Source: a virus | DNA length: 23,621 bases | Reading direction: 5' to 3' (one strand) | Virus record (IMG/VR): IMGVR_UViG_3300005290_000006 | Span: 1 to 23,621 of that record | Part shown: positions 9,184 to 16,888 of the stretch, one piece after another | Layout of the letters: every line of letters starts with the position of its first letter | Position numbering within the stretch: position 1 is the stretch's first letter | Notes under the pieces: model-generated | What the model saw: only the letters and a program-made list of their open reading frames with translations | What the model was told of the DNA's origin: nothing | The model's database searches: none | Position numbers and translations under genes: made by a program

Positions 9184-12100
9184 ATGCGGCTTCTTACGTA
9201 CAGTGAGTTCTTCAAGCTGTTTGTGCAGCGGAAGAAACAAGAGCTGATCGACCCTAACTTCATCGGGGTGAGCGAGATTGTCATGCCGAAGATGGCTGTG
9301 GTGCACTACGTACCTAAGCTGGCTACGGAGTACGGTCCTTCGGTGTCGGAAGCCTTCATCTCCAACTTCCCCGAAAATGTCTTCATCGAGTTCGTTCCAC
9401 GTTTCACCCCGGTCATGGGTCATGGTCGTGTGCTGGCTTTCGACGTCAAGAAAGCTATCCAGTCCTATCGGGCTAGCCATTACACCTACAACTGGACCAA
9501 GGACATCAACACGGTTTACCGCCGGGCTGATGCGCTGATTGTTAAGAACTACGGGATCGCAGACAAGACCTGGGCGCAGCGTGCCGCTACCTTCGTTAAC
9601 TTCGAGGTTCACTACAACCGTCTGAACATGCTGATGGAAGGTGTGAACACGGAAGCAGAGAAGGCGACACGGAAGCAGTTCTTGCGGCTGGAACTGCCGA
9701 TCAACATTCCACCTTACAAAGAGTTGATGGTCGACTATGAAAAGTATATCGGAAGCTTTAAAGAAGGCCTTCCAGTTCCTTCTAACCAATCTCTTCGGGT
9801 AACCAAGGGTGAGGGTTCGTACTGGCTGCTGGATTTGCTGGCGTTCCTGTTGGGTGATTACGAGTACAGTCAGTTCAACAAGCTGACCGCTCAGGCGCAG
9901 GAAGACCTTCACTGGATCTTCACCGCCAACAGCAAAGCGTTGATCATCAACGTCAAGACGATCAAGGAATGGCTCGATGAGCTAAACCCGAAAGTCAAGG
10001 ATGGCGAGGACAAGCCACACGTCGTCTCGCCTAAGCGCCTTAACGTCACCAAGCGTTTCTACTTGGCACTGATGGGCTTGGTCCGCGGGGTTGCGGCCGA
10101 GAAGGATTTGATTGACGAGGAGAAGAGCGATGGAACAGGAGGAGCAGGAAACTCCGCCAAAGAAGACGACTCTTCAGTGGTTGAAGGAAAGGCGGGAACT
10201 GCGAAAGGGCAAGGACGAGCATCCGGTAACGGAAAAGCAACCTCGGCTACTGGCAAAGATGAGCTTGTGGATGATTATTCTGATGATCGCAGCCTCGTTG
10301 ATGTTTTCAGCAGTAACAAGGGAAACAACGACCCACTGGTGGAGGGGGCACGAGACGAGGGAGAACATACTCCTGATGAAGTTGCTGGGGACTGGACATC
10401 CGCGGTAGACGACTCGTTGCTGGAGGTTGAAACCACCACGGTTGAAATCAGCACCAAGAAGGATGCTTTCCCTACTCCTGAAAGCGGCATCCTGGCAGCA
10501 CTGGAAGAACGTGCAGCGGAAGGTCGCCTGAGTGTCGCAGAACAGAACTTGTTCATGCGCAAAGGCATGCGTTATCAGAGCATTGAAATGCCTAACGGTC
10601 AATCGTTGGGTGAGTTCATGCAGATCTCTCCTGAGGAGATCAACAGTCTGGATGGCAAGATCGAAGCAAACTTCATCACAGTCCTTGATGAGAGTATGTT
10701 GCGTAGCCGTTCGGCTGTTCTGAAGCAAGATTACGCCCAGCGCTTCCTGCACAAAGATATCGCCAAGATGGTGGTCGGTATCCAGAACGCGGGTATCGCG
10801 GTATCAGATTATCGCCCGGACATCATCTCGGGTGTGGAAGGTTCGTACGACGTTCTCAACATCCAGCTCCATCCGGTTGATGGTAGCCAGAGCACGCACC
10901 AGATTCGTCTGCCGCGGGTTCAGAAGGATGCGACGTTTACTGTGGACGGCGTTAAGCAACACATGCAGCTGCAACGCATGGAACTGCCGATCCGCAAGAT
11001 CAACGCTTTCAAGGTTGCTTTGACCAGCTACTATGACCGCAAGCTCATGGTGCTGCGCAGTCAGAAGGTGGTGGACGATTACGGTCTGTGGCTGGTTAAA
11101 CAGATTCGTAACCGGGGTGAACGAAGAGAGGGTGTGATTCCTCCTTTGGTCTACAGCCTGGGTACAGGGTACAACCCTGAATACGTTTCTCCGCGTATCT
11201 ACAGCATTCTGGCGAAGAAGTTCAAGCACATTACCGTGACGGGCTTTGGGCAGCTGAATTTCCAGATTGACGAGTTGCTCGACAAGTACCCTGAGTACAA
11301 GCGCTACACCAAGAAAGATGCATTCCTGGTGGGCGTTAAAGATGGTCAGCCTCTGACGATCGATGGGTTCGGTAACCTCTTCCAAGGGGACACCGAAGTC
11401 GGTACGGTAGAAAGCCTGATGGGGATTAACCTGTCACGCGCACCTATCGAGTATGCGGTGATCAACATCAGCGGGTATTACTTCCCGATTGGTGTGGTGC
11501 TCTGCTACTACTTCGGTATCGACAAACTGATCCAGGTCACCAAGGCTACCACTCGCACCGTTCCAATGGGCACTAAGCCTAAGCTCGGTGAAGATGAGTA
11601 CGCCATTGCGTTCAACGACGAGTACCTGATCTTCAACCGTCGTGAGAAGTTGGCCAGCCTGATCTTCGGTGGTATGCCTAAGCTGAACAACATCGGTAAC
11701 TTCAGCCGTGTCGATCTCAACGAGAAAGGCATCTGGGTTCCGTTGATGGGCGACCCTAAGGTTAAGCCTCAGCAGTTCAAAGAAATGAAGAACCTGTTCG
11801 ACCTCTTCATTGACCCGGTCACCAAGGAAGAACTGGCGAAGATGGGTCACGCTACATCGTTCCACTACCTGTTGATCGATGCGGTGAAAATGCTGGAAAC
11901 GGATTACACCCGGCATGAAGTGGAGTTGGAAGAACAGCGTATCGTGGGCTACGAACGTTTTGCTGGTCACGTGTACCGGGAGCTGGTGAAAGCCATCCGT
12001 CAATACCGGAACAAAGGCAAAGAGCGTAAGCACACGATCGACATCAACCCTGAAGCGGTGATCCTCAACATCATTACCGATACCTCGGTGAACTTGGTGG

Positions 12101-13512
12101 AGGAGGTTAACCCAATCCACCAGTTGAAGGATCAGGAGGAAGTAACCTTCGGCGGTGTGGGTGGTCGTAGCGAAATCACGATGGTCAAGCGGGCACGTCA
12201 GCAGTTGGAAAGCTACCGGGGCAAGATCTCGGAAGCGAACAAGGACAGCGGTAAGGTAGGCTTCGTAACCTATCTGACTTCTGACCCTGGTATCAAAGAC
12301 TTCCGTGGCAACATCGCGGTGGGCGAGAAACCAACCAACGCTGGTCTGGTGTCGGTAACGGGTAACCTGCAATACGGTGTGGGTCACGATGACTCGAAAC
12401 GCTCTGTCTTTACCTCGACTCAAGCGAGTCAGGCAGTCAGTGCAATGAACTACACCCCAAACATCCTCCGTACAGGCTATGAGAACGTCGTAGCGCACCG
12501 TACGTCCGAACTGTACAGCAAGGTAGCCGCTGAAGCAGGCAAGGTCACTGAAGTGTCTGACGACGCTCTGCGGGTGACTTATAAGGACGGCACCACTGAC
12601 GTCTACCCTCTGGGGTTGGCAATCGGTGAGGCCAGCGGTGAGTACCATCGGCACACACGCGTTACCGACTTGAAACCCGGTGACACCTTTAATAAGGGTG
12701 ATGTGATCGGTTGGGATGTACAGTGGTTTGCTCGTGATCCGTTCTGCCCAGGTCAGGTGGCGTGGAAGGCAGGTCGCATGGTGCGGATTGCCTTGGTAGA
12801 AGATCAGGACGTGTACGAGGATAGCTTGGCTATCGCGCATTCATTGGCGATGGAAGGGGTTACTCCGTACATCAAGCCGAAGCGTTTTGCGATCGATGTG
12901 AATCAGAACATCGAGATGATGGTGAAAGAGGGTGATTCCGTTGACTACGACTCGATTTTATGCAACGTTGAAGACGACCATTTGGTCGCGGATACTGCTG
13001 AAAGCGCAATCGCAGCCGAGGTGAACAAACTGGGCATCCGTCAGGTTCGCTCCAGCCACCATGGCAAGGTCATCAAAATCGAAGTGGTGTACAACTCGCC
13101 GCTCGAGGAAATGTCGGACAGCGTTCGGAAGTTTATCAACGCTCAAGACAAAACCCGCAAGAAGAAAGCCGACATCGAAGGGTCCGATGTAACCAAGGGG
13201 GCTGTGTCCAACAGCCTGAACGTGAACAAGCCGATTCTGTCGCCTGGTAAAGCGTTCGTCACCATCCTGGTTGAATCGATGGACCCAAGCACCAACGCTG
13301 ACAAATATGTTCTCGCTAACCAGATGAAGGGCACAGTGGGTCGCATCATGCACAAACCCCTGATGACCGAAGATGGTCGAGAAGTCCTGATCAAGTCCAG
13401 CCTTAAAGGTATGTTTAACCGCATGGTACTGAGCTTCCGTAACAAGCTGGTAAGTTGTGAGCTCACTATCGCGGTGTCTAAACAGGCCATCGCCATTTAT
13501 CGAGGTAAGTAA
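9184..13512 (+). CDS. Phage RNA polymerase beta-like subunit with extra N-terminal domain
   Basis: A 1442-residue protein with RpoB landmarks in order: TFTVDG near 583-590 (RpoB GTFIINGAERV); VGHDDSKR with H1068-R1073 (RpoB EHDDANR); a GDTFNKGDVIG stretch; VYEDS at 1210-1214 (RpoB NFEDS); and DKYVLANQMKG, whose K1374 and K1382 match the two active-site lysines of RpoB DKMAGRHGNKG with identical spacing. The protein ends about 60 residues later, so the RpoB C-terminal clamp part is lacking. RpoB's first listed motif lies near residue 130 in E. coli but near 585 here. The first 310 residues are therefore an extra, phage-specific domain, joined by an acidic, Gly/Ser-rich linker (about 315-430) that overlaps another candidate gene. 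GAGGAG precedes the ATG. It pairs with the beta' gene 2 nt upstream, probably as the virion polymerase (phiKZ gp178-like). Confidence 0.88.
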   Translation: MRLLTYSEFFKLFVQRKKQELIDPNFIGVSEIVMPKMAVVHYVPKLATEYGPSVSEAFISNFPENVFIEFVPRFTPVMGHGRVLAFDVKKAIQSYRASHYTYNWTKDINTVYRRADALIVKNYGIADKTWAQRAATFVNFEVHYNRLNMLMEGVNTEAEKATRKQFLRLELPINIPPYKELMVDYEKYIGSFKEGLPVPSNQSLRVTKGEGSYWLLDLLAFLLGDYEYSQFNKLTAQAQEDLHWIFTANSKALIINVKTIKEWLDELNPKVKDGEDKPHVVSPKRLNVTKRFYLALMGLVRGVAAEKDLIDEEKSDGTGGAGNSAKEDDSSVVEGKAGTAKGQGRASGNGKATSATGKDELVDDYSDDRSLVDVFSSNKGNNDPLVEGARDEGEHTPDEVAGDWTSAVDDSLLEVETTTVEISTKKDAFPTPESGILAALEERAAEGRLSVAEQNLFMRKGMRYQSIEMPNGQSLGEFMQISPEEINSLDGKIEANFITVLDESMLRSRSAVLKQDYAQRFLHKDIAKMVVGIQNAGIAVSDYRPDIISGVEGSYDVLNIQLHPVDGSQSTHQIRLPRVQKDATFTVDGVKQHMQLQRMELPIRKINAFKVALTSYYDRKLMVLRSQKVVDDYGLWLVKQIRNRGERREGVIPPLVYSLGTGYNPEYVSPRIYSILAKKFKHITVTGFGQLNFQIDELLDKYPEYKRYTKKDAFLVGVKDGQPLTIDGFGNLFQGDTEVGTVESLMGINLSRAPIEYAVINISGYYFPIGVVLCYYFGIDKLIQVTKATTRTVPMGTKPKLGEDEYAIAFNDEYLIFNRREKLASLIFGGMPKLNNIGNFSRVDLNEKGIWVPLMGDPKVKPQQFKEMKNLFDLFIDPVTKEELAKMGHATSFHYLLIDAVKMLETDYTRHEVELEEQRIVGYERFAGHVYRELVKAIRQYRNKGKERKHTIDINPEAVILNIITDTSVNLVEEVNPIHQLKDQEEVTFGGVGGRSEITMVKRARQQLESYRGKISEANKDSGKVGFVTYLTSDPGIKDFRGNIAVGEKPTNAGLVSVTGNLQYGVGHDDSKRSVFTSTQASQAVSAMNYTPNILRTGYENVVAHRTSELYSKVAAEAGKVTEVSDDALRVTYKDGTTDVYPLGLAIGEASGEYHRHTRVTDLKPGDTFNKGDVIGWDVQWFARDPFCPGQVAWKAGRMVRIALVEDQDVYEDSLAIAHSLAMEGVTPYIKPKRFAIDVNQNIEMMVKEGDSVDYDSILCNVEDDHLVADTAESAIAAEVNKLGIRQVRSSHHGKVIKIEVVYNSPLEEMSDSVRKFINAQDKTRKKKADIEGSDVTKGAVSNSLNVNKPILSPGKAFVTILVESMDPSTNADKYVLANQMKGTVGRIMHKPLMTEDGREVLIKSSLKGMFNRMVLSFRNKLVSCELTIAVSKQAIAIYRGK
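10130..10408 (+). CDS. Candidate overprinted gene: single-pass membrane protein nested in the beta gene
   Basis: A 92-codon frame in the +1 register relative to beta. Its ATG has AGGAG at 10118-10122 with 7-nt spacing, as good as any site in the window. The protein has a charged N-terminal 43 residues (about equal Glu and Lys/Arg, ending RLLAK), one hydrophobic helix at about 44-62 (MSLWMIILMIAASLMFSAV) and a 30-residue tail with HWWRGHE. Positive charge before the helix suggests N-in, C-out topology. The beta reading over this interval is low complexity and uses GGA, ACA, GCA and CGA codons that are uncommon in the rest of the gene, whereas the nested frame uses ordinary codons (CTG, AAG, GAG, CCG). 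That supports selection on the nested frame. The endolysin follows 3 kb downstream, so a holin- or spanin-like role is possible. I recognise no family. Confidence 0.55.
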   Translation: MEQEEQETPPKKTTLQWLKERRELRKGKDEHPVTEKQPRLLAKMSLWMIILMIAASLMFSAVTRETTTHWWRGHETRENILLMKLLGTGHPR

Positions 13513-13514
13513 CC

Positions 13515-14408
13515 ATGAACTACAGAAACTTCAACGGCATTCGCGATGTCCAAGTGATGTTGAAAGAAACCGGTCTTTACACTTCGTCCATTGATGGTAA
13601 GTGGGGAAGCGGCAGTTTGAACGCATCCATCTCTCTGGTGTCTGCGTATTTCCGCCAAGCGACCGGTCAGCCTCTGCCCAACATCCCGGCTTCGACTGTA
13701 CCGGGGGACGAGATGGCGCAAGTCATCGTTAAGCTCCAGGACCTGTTGAAAGCCGCCGGTCTGTATGACGGTAAAGTGGACGCTACCTACGGCATCGGTA
13801 CCAAGTCTGGTTTCCGTAAAGCCGCAGATGCCTACATCTTGGCTAACCGCCTGCCTCGTTATAAGGCTGCGTGGAGTGTCGTGGTGTCGAAGGAGTTTCT
13901 GGATGCGGTCATCGCGGGTTGCAAAGCCCGCAACTGGCCTGCTGAAGCGGTTGATTGGCTGATGTCCTGCATGCACTTCGAAAGCGGCGGGACGTTTAGC
14001 CCAACCAAACAGAACATGGCAGGCGCCAAGTACTTCGGGCTGATTCAGTTCGGTGACATGGCTGCTGCGGATCTCGGTACGACCACTGCTGAGCTGATCA
14101 AGTTGTCGCAGCTGGAGCAACTCAAGTGGGTCTTCAAGTACTTCGACATGTGGGCGAAGCGCGGCAAGACTTACACCCAGCTGGAAGACTTCTACCTCAC
14201 GATCTTTTACCCGAAAGCGGTGGGTGCGAAAGCCGACACTGTTATCTTCCGTAAGGACGTTGAAGCCGAGAAGAAGGGTTACGCCCAGAACAACGGCTTC
14301 GACTACAACAAGGACGGGGCGATCACCGTGGGCGAGATCAACTCCCGCCTGTACGACGTTTACTACAAAGGCATGGACACTGTGAATCGTGTTCTTGCTG
14401 CGGCTTAA
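13515..14408 (+). CDS. Modular endolysin: two peptidoglycan-binding domains plus lytic transglycosylase/lysozyme domain
   Basis: A 297-residue protein that degrades murein to release progeny. Two N-terminal peptidoglycan-binding repeats are visible: about 8-50 (VQVMLKETGLYTSSIDGKWG) and about 68-110 (LQDLLKAAGLYDGKVDATYG). The catalytic part begins near 120. HFESGGTFSP places the catalytic Glu at E156, followed by YFGLIQF as in soluble lytic transglycosylase folds. There is no signal peptide, so export needs a holin or equivalent. The organisation matches phiKZ gp144 (binding domain first, catalytic domain last). An EF-hand-like loop D263-YNKDGAITVG-E274 lies near the C-terminus. Start ATG follows GAGGTAAG that overlaps the end of beta. 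Placement behind the polymerase genes puts it in the same operon. Confidence 0.88.
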   Translation: MNYRNFNGIRDVQVMLKETGLYTSSIDGKWGSGSLNASISLVSAYFRQATGQPLPNIPASTVPGDEMAQVIVKLQDLLKAAGLYDGKVDATYGIGTKSGFRKAADAYILANRLPRYKAAWSVVVSKEFLDAVIAGCKARNWPAEAVDWLMSCMHFESGGTFSPTKQNMAGAKYFGLIQFGDMAAADLGTTTAELIKLSQLEQLKWVFKYFDMWAKRGKTYTQLEDFYLTIFYPKAVGAKADTVIFRKDVEAEKKGYAQNNGFDYNKDGAITVGEINSRLYDVYYKGMDTVNRVLAAA

Positions 14409-14438
14409 CTTCATTCTTCTGTCAAGGGTACGTTCATC

Positions 14439-14612
14439 ATGAACCAACAGACTTTCATTCAAGACACGGTGACTATCGCTAACACGGTAGAACTGGTGAA
14501 AAGCACTATCGACAAGGTTGGGTTGGAGTTCATCGCTCCGTTGGACCCGGCTATCCAGGACGAACACATCAGCAAGGCCATCACCGCTGCTGTGAAAGGG
14601 GAAGCGCAATGA
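14439..14612 (+). CDS. Small hypothetical protein (57 aa)
   Basis: A 57-codon frame from ATG (AAGGG about 10 nt upstream) to a TGA that overlaps the next start in ATGA. The protein begins MNQQTFIQDTVTIANTV and ends KAITAAVKGEAQ; it is mildly acidic, probably helical, with no membrane segment or cysteine. Tight packing, its own ribosome binding site and translational coupling to the 515-aa gene argue that it is real. I recognise no family; a small virion or chaperone-like partner of the next protein is only a guess. Confidence 0.7.
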   Translation: MNQQTFIQDTVTIANTVELVKSTIDKVGLEFIAPLDPAIQDEHISKAITAAVKGEAQ

Positions 14613-16156
14613 TTCGAGCATCCAGTGTTGCCATCGCTGAAGCCATCGCTGTAGCGGTCAACAGCGACACCCCTGTCAAGGCCAAAGACTTGGTGGCGGG
14701 TCTGAACGAACAGAGCTACGGTTCTGCTGCTTACGGCGCTGATTTCCGTGACGAGATCGTTCGCGTTACCACCCACACCACCGCGCACTCCGCTGTTAAG
14801 GAAGCCACCAGTGATGCACTGGCTGCGACCATCCGCGGTGCGTTCGACACCATCAAGAACTACGGCGTGCCTTTCGCGAAAGCACTGAGCGCCGAGATCG
14901 GTATGTTGTATACCTCCGATCGTCTGCAACAGCTGGCCTTCAGTCAGCTGCGCTACAACTACGTCAACGTCGATGATCCTTTCTTCGACTCGCCGATCTA
15001 CCCGACTGATGTGAAGAACACTTCGCTCGAGTTCACCAGCATTTCGCTGGATGCGCTGAAGCGTTTGGAATTCAACTACGTCTCGGAAGATGACGTGAAA
15101 GAGTTCGTCAACACTCAGCATCCTGATGTTGTCGAGATCATGGAGAACAGTGACTACGACGCCTCGCGCGCCGCCAACAGCATCACTGACTGGTACGACC
15201 TGTGCCAGCTCTTCGCGAACAAGAACGACGTGTTCAACTTCGGCGTGATCAAGAGCCTGGAAATCAACCGTCTGCTCAAGATGTATGTTGTGCTGACCAA
15301 GATGTATGCCCAGGAAGATCCGGTCAAGTGGCTGACCAAAGGTACGCTGGCTGACTACCGTCAGTTCGTGAACCTGCTGTGGAACGGCATGACCCGTTAC
15401 CTGCTGGTGCTCAAGCAAGTGGCTAACGCTTATAAACAGCGTGTGGTGGCCTACGCCGAGCTCGAGCCTGTGACCCTGGCTGATCATCAGCACTCCGACT
15501 ACTCGGGCGCTCGCTTCATCTCCGGCAACGTGCAGGTGTTCTACACCAACCAGGCGCTGGCCACTCTGGAATCCAGCGGCGTCAGCTTCAACGAATGGCT
15601 GGTCGCGATCCAGTACGCTCGTTTCAACAAGGTGCAGCTGGAACAAGTGGCTACCTTGGGCGATGCGGCAACCGTCAAGCGTTGGGCCGGTGAGTACTAC
15701 CAGTCCATCGACACCGCACTGAGCGCCAAAGCCAAAGTCATGTTCGTCAAGACCGCTGCTGCTCGCGCTCTGAAGTTCCTGGGCGAGACCCCGCTGTTGA
15801 ACGAACGCATCCGTGCTGTGTGCCCACAAGGCGTGCTGGTTCAGGATTGGTTCGAACAGAGCATGGGTCTGGAATACGAGAAAGCGTATTACGCTGTATC
15901 GAAAGCCCTGGCCGCTCACAGCGACAACGGCGCGACCCTGGACTCCGGTGTGGGTGACGGCGTGGTGATCCATGCGCTGATGGGTGGTTCTTTGGTTCCT
16001 GTGTTCCTGCGGGCTCTGAAGTGCAACCTGGCGGCCGAGATCGTTGAAGCCACCTACGTGTCGGTAGAACTGAACGACGACATCGTGGCGAAGCGTCAGC
16101 GCCTCCACAAGTCCCTGATCAAGCTGATCGTCAAAAACTCCATCGGCGGGAAGTAA
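14609..16156 (+). CDS. Probable virion structural protein (515 aa), unknown family
   Basis: A 515-residue protein starting at the ATG inside ATGA shared with the upstream stop; AAAGGGGAAG in the upstream gene serves as ribosome binding site. It is mostly soluble and helical, with an Ala-rich N-terminus, many Tyr/Phe (NYVNVDDPFFDSPIY near 125), and no recognised catalytic motif, signal or membrane segment. Strong preference for CTG, GGC/GGT and AAC codons suggests high expression. Its place between the endolysin and the prohead protease matches structural genes around phiKZ gp177. I infer a virion protein from context alone. Confidence 0.8.
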   Translation: MIRASSVAIAEAIAVAVNSDTPVKAKDLVAGLNEQSYGSAAYGADFRDEIVRVTTHTTAHSAVKEATSDALAATIRGAFDTIKNYGVPFAKALSAEIGMLYTSDRLQQLAFSQLRYNYVNVDDPFFDSPIYPTDVKNTSLEFTSISLDALKRLEFNYVSEDDVKEFVNTQHPDVVEIMENSDYDASRAANSITDWYDLCQLFANKNDVFNFGVIKSLEINRLLKMYVVLTKMYAQEDPVKWLTKGTLADYRQFVNLLWNGMTRYLLVLKQVANAYKQRVVAYAELEPVTLADHQHSDYSGARFISGNVQVFYTNQALATLESSGVSFNEWLVAIQYARFNKVQLEQVATLGDAATVKRWAGEYYQSIDTALSAKAKVMFVKTAAARALKFLGETPLLNERIRAVCPQGVLVQDWFEQSMGLEYEKAYYAVSKALAAHSDNGATLDSGVGDGVVIHALMGGSLVPVFLRALKCNLAAEIVEATYVSVELNDDIVAKRQRLHKSLIKLIVKNSIGGK

Positions 16157-16162
16157 TAAGCC

Positions 16163-16888
16163 ATGGATATCAGCCACCTGGTCAGAAACGATACCAAAAT
16201 TCACAACGCCTACACCGTTCTTGAAGATGGTTCTGTTGTAGCGAACCGTCCGATGGAAATTCACCTGCCTAAACGGTTTGTGGAAAACGGGATGGCTGTT
16301 GTGAGTGAGACGGTTTGGACTTCGGCTGTGCTGGGGCTGGTCATTCCGGGGGAGTGTTACGCTCCCCTGTTGGCTTTGGTTGACATCACCTTGGTGCCTC
16401 TCAGCATCCGTGAAGCAGCTATTGACGGGGTTCAGTACCTCATCCTCGAGTTCGGTAAGGGCGATACCCTGATCGAGAACCTGGACGTGTTGCAGGACCC
16501 CAACAAGCCTCACCAGTATTACCTGGAGTTCAACCTGTACTCCAAAAAGCCTTGGTACATGAACAAGGATGACCTGACTTCCCTTTATGACTACGCCGAG
16601 TACGAGTGTGGCGGTAAGGTGGGTAGCAGCCCTCAAGTAATGCGCGTATTCAACTCGTTGCAGTTTCGGGATCCTGATAACCTGGATGTCGCTTACCGGC
16701 ACAGCAAAGCCATGCTGGAAGGTCGGCCTCCGGTGATCGTGGGTCTCAACAACTCGGCGATGTTGATTGACGGTACCATCCCTAAACTGTTGGGCGGGTA
16801 TCTTCAGGACAACACCCTGGCAGCTATCGTTAACCCTGATACCAAAGTCACCGATCTGGAAGAGATCATCAAAGGGGTTCCAAAATGA
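16163..16888 (+). CDS. Probable virion-associated protein (241 aa), unknown family
   Basis: A 241-residue protein with GGGAAG upstream of its ATG, six nt after the previous stop. The sequence is mixed alpha/beta with a short hydrophobic stretch (TSAVLGLVIPGECYAPLLALVDITLV, about 53-78, split here as one segment) that is too interrupted by Pro/Glu/Cys to be a sure membrane helix. Near the C-terminus lies PPVIVGLNNSAMLIDGT. No catalytic signature seen. The stop codon overlaps the protease start as ATGA, implying coupled translation and perhaps a joint role in capsid maturation; the phiKZ counterpart by order would be gp176, which is unassigned as far as I know. Confidence 0.78.
   Translation: MDISHLVRNDTKIHNAYTVLEDGSVVANRPMEIHLPKRFVENGMAVVSETVWTSAVLGLVIPGECYAPLLALVDITLVPLSIREAAIDGVQYLILEFGKGDTLIENLDVLQDPNKPHQYYLEFNLYSKKPWYMNKDDLTSLYDYAEYECGGKVGSSPQVMRVFNSLQFRDPDNLDVAYRHSKAMLEGRPPVIVGLNNSAMLIDGTIPKLLGGYLQDNTLAAIVNPDTKVTDLEEIIKGVPK

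Noticed and set aside
9278-9538. 86-codon frame nested in the N-terminal part of the beta gene
   Set aside because: Unlike the candidate at 10130, it has Ser/Arg/Trp-rich random-looking content and no matching shift in beta codon use.
11434-12840. 468-codon minus-strand open frame inside the beta gene
   Set aside because: Antisense to the core RpoB motifs, which are conserved on the plus strand.
16201-16400. Possible membrane helix in the 241-aa protein (residues about 53-78)
   Set aside because: The hydrophobic run is broken by Pro, Gly, Glu and Cys, more like buried strands of a soluble protein.
14459-16702. 747-codon minus-strand open frame, longer than either sense gene it covers
   Set aside because: It spans two sense genes that have ribosome binding sites and ATGA coupling. 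The protein is Val/Gln/His-rich with no motif, typical of antisense of biased codons.
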